Source of the DNA: Nocardioides gilvus
GTDB taxonomy: Bacteria > Actinomycetota > Actinomycetes > Propionibacteriales > Nocardioidaceae
Assembly (NCBI RefSeq): GCF_003194605.1
Contig: NZ_QHKY01000001.1
Span: forward strand, 868,001-932,000
Direction: 5' to 3'
DNA length: 64,000 nucleotides
In this document: in pieces, positions 9,138 to 20,708 of the stretch
Layout: every line of letters begins with the position of its first letter
Numbering within the stretch: the first letter of the stretch is position 1
The notes under the pieces: generated by a model
Told to the model about the DNA's origin: nothing
Database searches by the model: none
Seen by the model: the letters and a program-made list of their open reading frames with translations, nothing else
Position numbers and translations under genes: made by a program

Positions 9138-9166
9138 TAAGATGCTTCGGCTACCCGTTTCGGGGT
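9138..9166 (+). promoter_or_regulatory. -10 box and 5' leader hairpin of typA
   Basis: TAAGAT (9138-9143) resembles a -10 element. Right after it, ACCCG-TTT-CGGGGT (9153-9166) can form a short stem-loop, and TTCGG (9146-9150) could pair with CCGAA (9177-9181) around it. No convincing -35 box. The ATG of typA is at 9200, so the leader is about 50 nt. Confidence 0.4.
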
Positions 9167-9199
9167 GGTGACCCAACCGAAAGTGATGCCACACCGAAC

Positions 9200-11092
<1,893 letters not shown>

Positions 11093-11111
11093 TCTCCGCA
11101 GGCTCCTGCGT

Positions 11112-11146
11112 GGAGGGTTCCGGTCACCTGGTGACTGGAACCCTCC
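11112..11146 (+). terminator. Stem-loop terminator after typA
   Basis: Near-perfect 17-bp inverted repeat (GGAGGGTTCCGGTCACC against GGTGACTGGAACCCTCC, one G-U position, 1-nt loop) starting 20 bp after the typA stop. No T-run follows (ATTTC only), as is usual in high-GC actinobacteria. Confidence 0.75.
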
Positions 11147-11278
11147 CCGCATTTCACGGCCTTCTCGCACCACGCGAGTCCTGGGGCGTCCGGGAACTGT
11201 CCGGGTTCCTCCGGAGACGGGAGATCTGACGCAGGGGGCCTTGCAGAACGGGTTGACTGGCCTCAGGTCGTTGGGGGG

Positions 11279-12232
11279 TCAGGCCCCGTGCGCCGGGGAC
11301 TCGGGGCCCGACTCCACCAGCACCAGACCGCTCCCCCTGCGGAGCGCAGCAGGCAGCACGGAGATGACGACCAGCGCGACGAATCCGCTGAGCACCTTGT
11401 CCCCCACCGAGCTCATCACGTTGGCGAGACCGAGGGCCACGCCCACTCGGTCGGTGAATTCACCTAGGTTGTCGGTGATGTCTCCCAGACCGTGGTCGAC
11501 CGCGTCGCCGAGCGCCAACAGGATCGGGACCGCGATGAGCGAGCAGAGCAGGGCGACCAACACGTTCAGGCCCAGGAAGCGCGGCAGCGTCCGCCCCAGA
11601 CCCCAACGTCGTACGCCGTAGCCCCACGCGAGCGCCCCCACCACGTTGACGATCGCGAAGGGCAAGGAGACCCACCCGCTGCCGAGCACGCCGAGCGCGT
11701 TGGTTGTCGCCCCGACGGCCGCCCCTCGCCACGGGCCCAGGGCCATCGCTGCGATCGCTGTCCCGGCCATGTCCAGGTAGAGCGGTAGATGGAGCACGTC
11801 GACCAGTTCGCGGCCGAGGAGATTCAGCATCACGCCGCCCACCAGGAGGCCCAGGACGGAGCGTACGGACGCCGGCTCCACGGGGACGGGCACTTCGGCT
11901 GTGGGCGCGTCGACGAGACGAGCGCGCCGCAGCCAGGCCTCCACCTCGTCGTGGCTGGCGCCCAGGGCAGCGGCGATCTCACGGTGCAGGTCGAGGTCCA
12001 ACCGCTTGCGGCCCGGGCGACAGGCGTCGTACACGGTCGTACGGGCGATCCGAGCCGCCTCGCGAGTCGCTCCCTGCGCGACGCGGCGCGCGGTGATGCG
12101 CTGGGCGATCTCCGCGTACGACGGGTTCCCGACGCTCGCTCGGTACGCCTGGAGCTCGAGGGCCACCCGGTCCCAGTAGGTCGCCTCGACGCAGCCCGTC
12201 CTCGGCTCCTCGTCAGGCTGGCTCGGGCTCAT
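11279..12232 (-). CDS. HTH protein fused to ECF-transporter S-component-like membrane domain
   Basis: 317 residues. Residues 15-95 look like an XRE-type helix-turn-helix: NPSYAEIAQRI, IARTTVYDACRPGRKRLDLDLHREIAAALGASHDEVEAWLRRA. Residues about 120-300 are membrane: SVLGLLVGGVMLNLLGRELVDVLHLPLYLDMAGTAIAAMALGPWRGAAVGATTNALG, then LPFAIVNVVGALAWGYGVRR, ECF-type VLVALLCSLIAVPILLAL and GDKVLSGFVALVVISVLPAALRR. The LDxxGTxxAAxxLGPWxGAxVGxxTN pattern is typical of energy-coupling-factor S components of unassigned substrate. No ATPase or T component is nearby. A DNA-binding head on a transport S component is odd; it might be a membrane-bound regulator sensing its ligand. The domain calls are from recall, without a profile search. 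Confidence 0.72.
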   Translation of the reverse strand: MSPSQPDEEPRTGCVEATYWDRVALELQAYRASVGNPSYAEIAQRITARRVAQGATREAARIARTTVYDACRPGRKRLDLDLHREIAAALGASHDEVEAWLRRARLVDAPTAEVPVPVEPASVRSVLGLLVGGVMLNLLGRELVDVLHLPLYLDMAGTAIAAMALGPWRGAAVGATTNALGVLGSGWVSLPFAIVNVVGALAWGYGVRRWGLGRTLPRFLGLNVLVALLCSLIAVPILLALGDAVDHGLGDITDNLGEFTDRVGVALGLANVMSSVGDKVLSGFVALVVISVLPAALRRGSGLVLVESGPESPAHGA

Positions 12233-12319
12233 CGGTCGAGGGTAGCAACGCCGGAGACCGCTCCGCCCCGAGGCGGGACGGAGCGGTCAGCGTCTCCCCA
12301 AGGTGGGGGCAGGGAAGGC

Positions 12320-12871
12320 TCAGGCAGCCGAGGAGGGGACGCCTTCGTAGTTGACCAGCTTGACGAGCGCGGCCTCGAGCGCACCGAAGACCTCAGGGTC
12401 GCCGAGCACGTCGACGTCGATGCCGGACTGGGAGACCGTGACGTCCTCCAGCACCACGGCACCGGCGACGTTGGCCGAGCGGGCAGCATCGGCGTGCGCC
12501 CACTTGCCGCCGTACGGGGTGGGCGTGGTGCCGACGACGGCGAACGGCTTTGCAGAGAGCGCGCCCTGGCCGTACGGGCGGGAGAGCCAGTCGATGGCGT
12601 TGTTCAGCACGGCCGGCATGGTGCCGTTGTACTCGGGGGTGACGGCCAGGACCCGGTCGGCCAGGGCAACCTGGCGACGCACGTGGTCAGCAGCCTCCGG
12701 GGCAGAGCCGTTGTCGTCGTCCTCGTTGTAGAAGGGCAGGTGCTCGAGGCCGTCGACGATGTCGACGGTCACACCGTCAGGAGCCTGGTCGCGCAGCTTC
12801 TCGGCGAGCTTGCGGTTCAGGGAGTCGGCGCGGAGGCTTCCGACGAGGATGGCGACGCGGGTCTGGGACAT
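12320..12871 (-). CDS. NADPH-dependent FMN reductase (flavodoxin-like)
   Basis: 183 residues of the NADPH-dependent FMN reductase / quinone reductase family (ArsH, ChrR, YieF relatives). FMN phosphate loop LVGSLRADSLNRKLAEKL, and VTPEYNGTMPAVLNNAIDWLSRP plus PYGGKWAH in the second half bind the flavin ring. Transfers hydride from NAD(P)H to FMN, quinones or metals in the cytosol. ATG at 12871 is preceded by AGGAGAACTC, a good ribosome site. It is divergent from a TetR gene, with a strong palindrome between them, so it is very likely the regulator's target. Confidence 0.88.
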   Translation of the reverse strand: MSQTRVAILVGSLRADSLNRKLAEKLRDQAPDGVTVDIVDGLEHLPFYNEDDDNGSAPEAADHVRRQVALADRVLAVTPEYNGTMPAVLNNAIDWLSRPYGQGALSAKPFAVVGTTPTPYGGKWAHADAARSANVAGAVVLEDVTVSQSGIDVDVLGDPEVFGALEAALVKLVNYEGVPSSAA

Positions 12872-12908
12872 GAGTTCTCCTGGAGTGGTGGCGATGGGAT
12901 CAGGAGCC

Positions 12909-12930
12909 AAAACGGACCATGGTCCGATTT
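12909..12930. promoter_or_regulatory. Palindromic operator between FMN reductase and TetR gene
   Basis: CGGACCATGGTCCG is a perfect 14-bp palindrome (12913-12926). After one unpaired base on each side it is extended by AAA and TTT, giving a 22-bp site. It lies in the 101-bp divergent promoter region, 43 bp before the TetR start and 38 bp before the reductase start, as expected for a TetR-family operator controlling both. Confidence 0.75.
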
Positions 12931-12972
12931 CATTCCCGATCTGGGCAGAACTTTTTCCGTACAGTCACCCCC

Positions 12973-13575
12973 GTGACCGAGAAGCGCCGTTCCCTCCCAC
13001 TGCTCGGCGAACCCCCCGTCGAGCGCCGGGACGCAGCACGCAACCGGATCGCCATCCTGGAGGCCACCCGACGCCTCATCGACCGCGACGGGATCGACGC
13101 GGTCACCATGGAGGCGGTGGCAACCGAGGCCAACGTCGGCAAGGGCACCGTCTTCCGCCGCTTCGAGTCACGCCAGGGCCTGATGGCTGCTCTCCTGGAC
13201 CACTCCGAGATGGCCTGGCAGGGAGCGGTCCTCTTCGGCCCTCCTCCGCTCGGCCCCGACGGTGATCCCCTGGAGCGCCTGCTCGCCTTCGGACCTTCGC
13301 GCCTCGAGACGACCCTGTCCAACCTCGACCTGATCCGTCACGCGACCGCCGGCCGCGGTGGACGCTCGCGTCCGCCGTACGTCTTCGCAGTCATGCACGT
13401 GCGACACCTGTTGCAGGAGATCGGGGTGCGCGGTGACCTGCCCCTGCTCGCCACCGCGATCATGGCGCCATTCGAGGTGCACATCCTCGAGCAGCAGACC
13501 CGCGTCGACGGCGTCACGACTGCGCGCATCAACGCGGGTTGGACGGATCTGGTCAGGCGGATCGTGCGCGACTGA
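12973..13575 (+). CDS. TetR-family transcriptional regulator
   Basis: 200 residues from a GTG start. N-terminal HTH: RDAARNRIAILEATRRLIDRDGIDAVTMEAVATEANVGKGTVFRRFESRQGLMAAL; the effector domain follows with no recognisable ligand signature. An upstream in-frame start at 12919 lies inside the operator and was rejected. The gene is divergent from the FMN reductase and probably represses it and itself through the palindrome at 12909-12930. Related regulators respond to quinones or oxidative agents; the ligand here is unknown. Confidence 0.88.
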   Translation: MTEKRRSLPLLGEPPVERRDAARNRIAILEATRRLIDRDGIDAVTMEAVATEANVGKGTVFRRFESRQGLMAALLDHSEMAWQGAVLFGPPPLGPDGDPLERLLAFGPSRLETTLSNLDLIRHATAGRGGRSRPPYVFAVMHVRHLLQEIGVRGDLPLLATAIMAPFEVHILEQQTRVDGVTTARINAGWTDLVRRIVRD

Positions 13576-13580
13576 GCGCC

Positions 13581-14171
13581 CTACATCGCCACGAGCGGAA
13601 CGTGCGGCTCGTCCGGGAGGGTCACCGTGATCGACTGCCCCGGGACGACCTCTCCCCCGCGCTCCACGACCGACATCACCCCGGCCCTGCGGATCACGGG
13701 AGCCGTCGCAGCATCCGGTGACGCGCTCGACACGGCTCTGCCCAACGGCGTCCCGTCCGCCCGCGCCAGCACCACCTTGAGCAGACCCGGTCGGAAGCGG
13801 TTGATCAGCACGCACGGGTTGCGCTGTCCGGTCAGCCGTACGACGGGCCCACCGAGGTCGAGCAAAGTATCGGTCGGCAGCGCATGGAGGTCCAGCCCCG
13901 CGGTCAGGACGTTCTCGCCGAGATCGCCGGGGCCGAGGTCGTACCCCATCTCGCGTGCGTCGGCGAAGAGTTCCGAGCCGATCAGGTGCACCTGGCGCAG
14001 GTTGGGCTGGGTGGGGTCGCGGCGCGAGTCGAAGCGGTGCTGCACCAGCGTCCCCGCGTGGGCGTCGCCGAGTACCCCGATCCCGGCGACGAGGGTGATC
14101 GACTCGGCGGGCACCTTGCTGAAGCGATGGGTCTCGTCGCGGCTCACGGCGACGACACGGGGCGTGCTCAT
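13581..14171 (-). CDS. MOSC-domain protein
   Basis: 196 residues. MOSC (molybdenum cofactor sulfurase C-terminal) domain with ESITLVAGIGVLGDAHAGTLVQHR, RQVHLIGSELF, LGENVLTAGLDLHALPTDTLLDLG and the conserved cysteine in GQRNPCVLINRF. Such stand-alone proteins are thought to handle molybdenum cofactor or sulfur transfer; the substrate is not known. The ATG overlaps the stop of the upstream methyltransferase gene by 4 bp (ATGA), so the two are co-translated. It converges on the TetR gene with 5 bp between stops. Confidence 0.85.
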   Translation of the reverse strand: MSTPRVVAVSRDETHRFSKVPAESITLVAGIGVLGDAHAGTLVQHRFDSRRDPTQPNLRQVHLIGSELFADAREMGYDLGPGDLGENVLTAGLDLHALPTDTLLDLGGPVVRLTGQRNPCVLINRFRPGLLKVVLARADGTPLGRAVSSASPDAATAPVIRRAGVMSVVERGGEVVPGQSITVTLPDEPHVPLVAM

Positions 14172-14788
14172 GCGACCCGCAGCACCGTCACGGCGAAGTC
14201 GGACTCGTCGGTGAAGGGGTCGAGGTGCCAGGTGGAGAACCGCTGCTCGACCCGCGCCACGCCCTTCTCGGTCAGGTCGGCGAGGTCGGCGTCGTACCGC
14301 TCGATCGGGTAGGCCTCGTCGCGGCGGAAGCCGATCACGACCCGACCACCGGGGCGTACGACCGCGCAGAGGTTCGCCAGCACGGCGCGCTCGGTGCCCG
14401 GGGCGACGAAGACCATCACGTTGCCGGCACAGACCACGAGGTCGACCGGCTCACCGCCGACGTCGGCCAGGGTCAGCTCGCTGAGGTCGACCACCGCGTA
14501 CGTGGGTCCTGGGTGGTCGGCCTTCGCGGCCTCGATGAGCACCGGGTCGGCGTCCAGCCCGATGACGTCGTGCCCGCGGGCAGCCAACTCCCCCGCCATC
14601 CGTCCGGCGCCGCAGCCGGCATCGAGGATCCGGGACCCGCGCTCGACCATCGCATCCACGAACCGGGCCTCACCGTGCAGGTCCGCGCCCTCGGCGGCGA
14701 GCGTACGGAAACGGTCGACGTACCACTGGGAATGGCCGTCCTTGGTCTCGGTGAACCAGCGGGGACGGGGGCGTGCAGCGTCAGTCAT
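14168..14788 (-). CDS. Class I SAM-dependent methyltransferase
   Basis: 206 residues. SAM-binding motif I ILDAGCGAGRMAGELAARGHDVIGLDADP is clear, followed by the acidic motif YAVVDLSEL and VDLVVCAGNVMVFVAPGTERAVLANLCAVVRPGGRVVIGFR. Methyltransf_25/UbiE-like; acceptor unknown. ATG 14788 is preceded at 6 nt by CAGGAT, which may be a -10 box. The longer open frame upstream lacks family sequence. Co-translated with the downstream MOSC gene through a 4-bp overlap. Confidence 0.88.
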   Translation of the reverse strand: MTDAARPRPRWFTETKDGHSQWYVDRFRTLAAEGADLHGEARFVDAMVERGSRILDAGCGAGRMAGELAARGHDVIGLDADPVLIEAAKADHPGPTYAVVDLSELTLADVGGEPVDLVVCAGNVMVFVAPGTERAVLANLCAVVRPGGRVVIGFRRDEAYPIERYDADLADLTEKGVARVEQRFSTWHLDPFTDESDFAVTVLRVA

Positions 14789-14831
14789 GGCCCCATCCTG
14801 TCCCAGGCGCCAAGCGCGGCACACCGACCCC

Positions 14832-15031
14832 TCAACAGCAACTCGACCGCGCCGACTCCTCCCGGTGGGCGTCCCGGTGCCGTTCGAACTCACGTCGCGT
14901 CATCGGGTCCCGACCCTCGGCGCGGCACCGGGCGAGGTACTCGTCCCACTTCGCCTCACCGCTCACCTGCCGCAGGTACCAGCGCAGGCCGCGGGCCTTC
15001 GCACGTACGCCGGCGATCACCGCCGCGCGGT

Positions 15032-15035
<4 letters not shown>
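14832..15035 (-). CDS. YbdD/YjiX family small protein
   Basis: 67 residues, GTG start overlapping the cstA stop (GTGA). The sequence RWYLRQVSGEAKWDEYLARCRAEGRDPMTRREFERHRDAHRE matches the short YbdD/YjiX (DUF466) family, which is nearly always encoded directly after cstA/btsT-type peptide/pyruvate transporters and is thought to modulate them. It ends with two cysteines (SSCC). Translational coupling to cstA supports a shared role. Confidence 0.88.
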
Positions 15036-17290
<2,255 letters not shown>

Positions 17291-17428
17291 GGGGCCTCCT
17301 GCCGACGGGACCCGTCATGGCGCGGGCCATGTGTCGATCTTTGACCCGCAGGAGAGCCACCGCAAGGGTCGCGACGCTGCTGGCCGAAGCGAGCGAGGGT
17401 GGAGGTCCGGTGGAGGATTCCGGCCAGC

Positions 17429-17806
17429 TCAGCTGGCGACGAGGTCCTCGCCCACGAGCACGCAGGAACGGGTGGCGAAGCCCTGACCGCGGAAGCCACG
17501 GATGCCCAGCTCCTCAGCCTCGTCGCTCATCACGATCAGTCCGGAGCCGTAGCGGAGATTCAGCTCACCCGCCACGTCGTCGTACGCGAGCTCGGCGGCG
17601 TTCAGCTCGGCGAAGGTGCCGGCTGCGATCACGGCGTCGAGAGCGCTGCGCAGCCGCATCCCGTCCGTGTGGGCCCGCTCGTCGGCGATGCGTGCTTCCG
17701 AGCAGGCGGCCTCCTCGGCCGTCACGCCAGGACGGCGCCAGGAACGCTCCACGAAGCCGCGCACCAACGAAAGACGAATCTGCTCCGGCAACTCGAGGTA
17801 CTGCAC
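17429..17806 (-). CDS. Conserved hypothetical protein, unknown
   Basis: 125 residues from GTG 17806, chosen because AGGAG lies 6 nt upstream; longer in-frame extensions read through the preceding intergenic region and look non-coding. The protein is acidic and soluble: VQYLELPEQIRLSLVRGFVERSWRRPGVTAEEAACSEARIADERAHTDGMRLRSALDAVIAAGTFAELNAAELAYDDVAGELNLRYGSGLIVMSD, ending GQGFATRSCVLVGEDLVAS. I recognise no family or catalytic motif. It lies between cstA (same strand, 138 bp away) and a membrane protein gene from which it is separated by a terminator-like hairpin. Confidence 0.6.
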   Translation of the reverse strand: MQYLELPEQIRLSLVRGFVERSWRRPGVTAEEAACSEARIADERAHTDGMRLRSALDAVIAAGTFAELNAAELAYDDVAGELNLRYGSGLIVMSDEAEELGIRGFRGQGFATRSCVLVGEDLVAS

Positions 17807-17848
17807 GGCGGGCTCCTGATGGACGACTGGGTGTCCTTCGACCGTACG

Positions 17849-17870
17849 AAAAAATCTCGCCGCGCGGAGC
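17849..17870 (-). terminator. Hairpin with T-run after the membrane-protein gene
   Basis: On the reverse strand GCTCCGCGCGGCGAG, able to fold into a bulged GC-rich hairpin, is followed by ATTTTTT. It lies 38 bp after the stop of the membrane protein gene (17908). One of few T-run terminators in this GC-rich window. Confidence 0.55.
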
Positions 17871-17907
17871 AGAACGGAGCAATCCGTCCCCAGGAGCCAC
17901 CGAGCGA

Positions 17908-18579
17908 TCAGCGTCTGGCCAGTCCCGGCCTCGAGGTGACCGGTCGCCGGTCGACCCCACCTCTCATGCCTGCCCGGTTCGCGGCGATCGCCGCTCCCAG
18001 GAAGCCCGCCACCATCAGCAGCGAGGGCAGACTCTGCAGGTCGGGGGTCTCGAGCTGCGCCAGGGAGACCGCGAGCACGACGTGGGCGATCAACGCCCAG
18101 GAGACCCAACGTGGCGTCGCCCGAGCCATCAGCAGACCGATGCCCAGACAGATCTCGCCGGTGTAGAAGAAGAGGAACCCGCCGACCAGCAGGGAACGCT
18201 GGACCGGCTCCTGCATGGCAGCCGTCAACAGGTCCTCGTCGACACCGGCTTCCATGCTGAGCGCCCGCAGCAGGATCAACTGCTGCGCGAAGCCGAAGAG
18301 GATCACCGCAGCCAGCACGATCAGGACCATGCCCAGCACCCCGAACCCGAAGCCGCGCCCGCGCAGCAGGGGGCTGAGCGACGAAATGCCCAGGAGCAGT
18401 CCGAGCGAGGCGACCACGAGGATCAGCGACGCGGCCATCCAGAGCTCGGGGCTCGCGGTGGTCAAGGCCAGCACCTCACCGCTGCCGGTCGGCCGAGGGA
18501 TCAGGTGGGATCCGAAGAAGAGCGCGGTGACACCGATGACGAGGGCCGCCGCCGAGACCGCCATCCATTCGCTGCGCAC
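17908..18579 (-). CDS. Membrane protein, DUF4386-like or unknown
   Basis: 223 residues from GTG 18579. About six hydrophobic helices: MAVSAAALVIGVTALFFGSHLI, LWMAASLILVVASLGLLLGIS, GFGVLGMVLIVLAAVILFGFAQQLILL, LLVGGFLFFYTGEICLGIGLLMA, WVSWALIAHVVLAVSLAQL and LLMVAGFLGAAIAANRA. No binding motif is visible. I am not certain of the family; multi-helix actinobacterial proteins of this size are commonly labelled DUF4386 or simply hypothetical. It appears monocistronic with a terminator behind it. Confidence 0.7.
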   Translation of the reverse strand: MRSEWMAVSAAALVIGVTALFFGSHLIPRPTGSGEVLALTTASPELWMAASLILVVASLGLLLGISSLSPLLRGRGFGFGVLGMVLIVLAAVILFGFAQQLILLRALSMEAGVDEDLLTAAMQEPVQRSLLVGGFLFFYTGEICLGIGLLMARATPRWVSWALIAHVVLAVSLAQLETPDLQSLPSLLMVAGFLGAAIAANRAGMRGGVDRRPVTSRPGLARR

Positions 18580-18684
18580 AGCGACAACCTATCCCCCTCG
18601 CCGCCCCTACTGGGCAGTTCTGCACCCCCTGAAATGCCGTCGACCGGGCCACCGCGAGGGCGACCCGGTCAGCACGTGCAGGGC

Positions 18685-19350
18685 TCAGATGTCGGTGATC
18701 CGGACACCTGCGTGCGCCTTGTAGCGGCGGTTCATGGCGATGAGGTTGGCGGTCAGCGCCTCCACCTGGTGGGCGTTGCGACGACGACCGGCGTAGACGC
18801 CGCGCATGCCGGGCACAGCGTCGGCGAGCGCCTGGACGAGGTCGGTGGCCTCGCGCTCGTCACCGAGGACCAGCACGTCGGTCTCGATCGAGGCGACCTC
18901 CGGGTCCTCGAGCAGCACGGCGGAGACGTTGTGGAAGGCACCCACGACCATGGACTCCGTCAGGATCGCGGCGGCCTGCTGGGTGGCGGAGCCCTCCTCG
19001 ACCACCAGCGCGTACGGGCCCTGCTTGTCGAAGCCGAGCGGGTTGACGCAGTCGACGACGATCTTGCCGTCGAGCACCGGCTTGAGCTCGGTGAGCAACT
19101 CCTTGTGACCGTCCCAGGGCACGACCACCAGGACGATGTCGGCCGACGCGGCGGCGTCCGCGTTGGAGGCTCCCCTCACGGCGCCACCGGTTGCTTCGGC
19201 GAGCTCCGCAGCAGCAGCCTCGGCCTTCTCCGCGCCGCGCGAACCGAGCACGACGGAGAGTCCTGCGGTCGCGAAACGGCGGGCGAGCCCGCGTCCCTGG
19301 GGTCCTGTTCCTCCGAGGACGGCGATGGTCTTGCCGGCGAGGTCACTCAC
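18685..19350 (-). CDS. NADPH-dependent F420 reductase (Fno/NpdG-like)
   Basis: 221 residues. Transfers hydride between NADPH and coenzyme F420. N-terminal Rossmann motif AVLGGTGPQGRGLARRFATAGLSVVLGSR (the GTG-P-QG variant and following SR favour NADP), VVPWDGHKELLTEL, VVDCVNPLGFDKQGPY, MVVGAFHNVSA and the C-terminal RNAHQVEALTANLIAMNRRYKAHAGVRITDI, all typical of the Fno family. GTG start at 19350 preceded by AGGAG at 7 nt. It indicates F420 use by this organism and fits the F420-type oxidoreductase at 43.1-44.1 kb. Divergent from the acyl-CoA dehydrogenase operon. Confidence 0.9.
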   Translation of the reverse strand: MSDLAGKTIAVLGGTGPQGRGLARRFATAGLSVVLGSRGAEKAEAAAAELAEATGGAVRGASNADAAASADIVLVVVPWDGHKELLTELKPVLDGKIVVDCVNPLGFDKQGPYALVVEEGSATQQAAAILTESMVVGAFHNVSAVLLEDPEVASIETDVLVLGDEREATDLVQALADAVPGMRGVYAGRRRNAHQVEALTANLIAMNRRYKAHAGVRITDI

Positions 19351-19457
19351 GTCTGCGCTCCTGTGCTTCTTGGGGGGTGTGGCCGGGCACGAGCGTACGC
19401 CTCGGCGCCGTCGAGGCCGGAGGTGAGCGTCGATAGAGTCACCCCGTACTCGATTCC

Positions 19458-19467
19458 GGTACTGAGG
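19458..19467 (+). promoter_or_regulatory. Possible TetR half-site in the acyl-CoA dehydrogenase leader
   Basis: GGTACTGAGG differs in one base from the reverse complement of the unit ACTCAGTACC that is repeated before the TetR gene at 34.2 kb. A second GTACT lies 12 bp upstream (19447). It overlaps the ribosome site of the acyl-CoA dehydrogenase gene. Suggestive only. Confidence 0.25.
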
Positions 19468-19477
19468 AGATGTGGAC

Positions 19478-20647
19478 GTGAGCGCACGCAGGATGTTGCC
19501 CACCAGCGAGGCAGTCGACCTGTTGCGCCTGGTGCGGACCTTGGCGAAGGACGAGCTCGCCCCTCGCAGCGCCGAGGCGGAAGCCAGCGAGACGTTCCCC
19601 CGCGACGTGTTCCGGATGCTCGGGGAGGTCGGCGTCCTCGGGCTCCCCTACCCCGAGGAGTTCGGCGGCGGCGGACAGCCGTACGAGGTCTACCTGCAGG
19701 TGCTGGAGGAGATCGGCGCCGTCTGGTCGTCGGTCGGCGTCGGGGTCAGCGTGCACGCACTCTCCTGCTTCGGCCTGGCCAACTTCGGGACCGACGAGCA
19801 GAAGCAGACGCTGCTGCCCGAGATGCTGGGCGGCGGTCTGCTCGGCGCCTACTGCCTCTCCGAGGCGCACGCCGGCTCCGACCCCGCAGCGATGCGTACG
19901 ACCGCACGGCGCGAGGGTGACGAGTACGTCCTCAACGGCGCGAAGGCATGGACCACCCACGGCGGCGAGGCCGACTTCTACAAGGTGATGGCCCGCACCT
20001 CCGACGACCGCAATGGCATCTCCTGCTTCCTCGTCGATGCCGACACCCCGGGGCTGGTCGCCGACACCCCCGAGAAGAAGATGGGGCTGACCGGCTCGAC
20101 CACGGCCACCATGCTCTTCACCGACGTACGCGTCCCCGTCGAGCGGCGCCTGGGCAACGAGGGCGACGGTCTCAAGATCGCGCTGGCCGGCCTCGACTCC
20201 GGACGCCTCGGGATCGCCGCGGTCGCCACCGGACTCGCCCAGGGCGCGCTCGACCAGGCAGTCGCCTACGCCCAGGAGCGCGAGACGTTCGGCCAACGGA
20301 TCATCGACCACCAGGGCCTGGCCTTCGTGCTCGCCGACATGGAGGCGGCCGTGCAGTCTGCGCGGGCCACGACACTGCACGCCGCGCGTCTCAAGGATGC
20401 CGGGCTGCCGTTCGGCCGCGAGGCCAGCATTGCCAAGATGGTGGCCACCGACCACGCGATGAAGGTGACCACCGACGCCGTGCAGGTCTTCGGTGGTTAC
20501 GGCTACACCCGTGACTTCCCGGTCGAGCGCTACATGCGCGAGGCCAAGGTGATGCAGATCTTCGAGGGCACCAACCAGATCCAGCGAATGGTGATCAGCC
20601 GCTCGCTCGACAAGAGCGGCGAAGGCACGATCACCCAGGCTCCCTGA
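19478..20647 (+). CDS. Acyl-CoA dehydrogenase
   Basis: 389-residue FAD enzyme of fatty or branched-chain acyl-CoA beta-oxidation. N-terminal helical domain, FAD-binding strand region GAYCLSEAHAGSDPAAMRTTA and GAKAWTTHGG, middle ITG(S)TTATMLFTDVRVP, and C-terminal ERETFGQRIIDHQGLAF, QVFGGYGYTRDFPVERYMREAKVMQIFEGTNQIQR, where the Glu of IFEGTNQ is the catalytic base position of short/medium-chain members. GTG at 19478 was chosen since GAGGAG lies 8 nt upstream; another in-frame GTG at 19472 is too close to it. It forms an operon with the dehydrogenase gene 61 bp downstream. Confidence 0.93.
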   Translation: MSARRMLPTSEAVDLLRLVRTLAKDELAPRSAEAEASETFPRDVFRMLGEVGVLGLPYPEEFGGGGQPYEVYLQVLEEIGAVWSSVGVGVSVHALSCFGLANFGTDEQKQTLLPEMLGGGLLGAYCLSEAHAGSDPAAMRTTARREGDEYVLNGAKAWTTHGGEADFYKVMARTSDDRNGISCFLVDADTPGLVADTPEKKMGLTGSTTATMLFTDVRVPVERRLGNEGDGLKIALAGLDSGRLGIAAVATGLAQGALDQAVAYAQERETFGQRIIDHQGLAFVLADMEAAVQSARATTLHAARLKDAGLPFGREASIAKMVATDHAMKVTTDAVQVFGGYGYTRDFPVERYMREAKVMQIFEGTNQIQRMVISRSLDKSGEGTITQAP

Positions 20648-20708
20648 GCCCCACCAGCCTGAGTCCACCCCAGTCACACGCAGCAGACCACCACAGAGAA
20701 GGAACACC

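Noticed and set aside
17316..17331. CATGG-N6-CCATG dyad upstream of cstA as CRP site
   Set aside because: Only 5-bp arms; too short to support a regulator.
17317..19920. 867-codon plus-strand open frame
   Set aside because: Crosses four real genes and intergenic regions and has no domains; due to high GC reducing stop codons.
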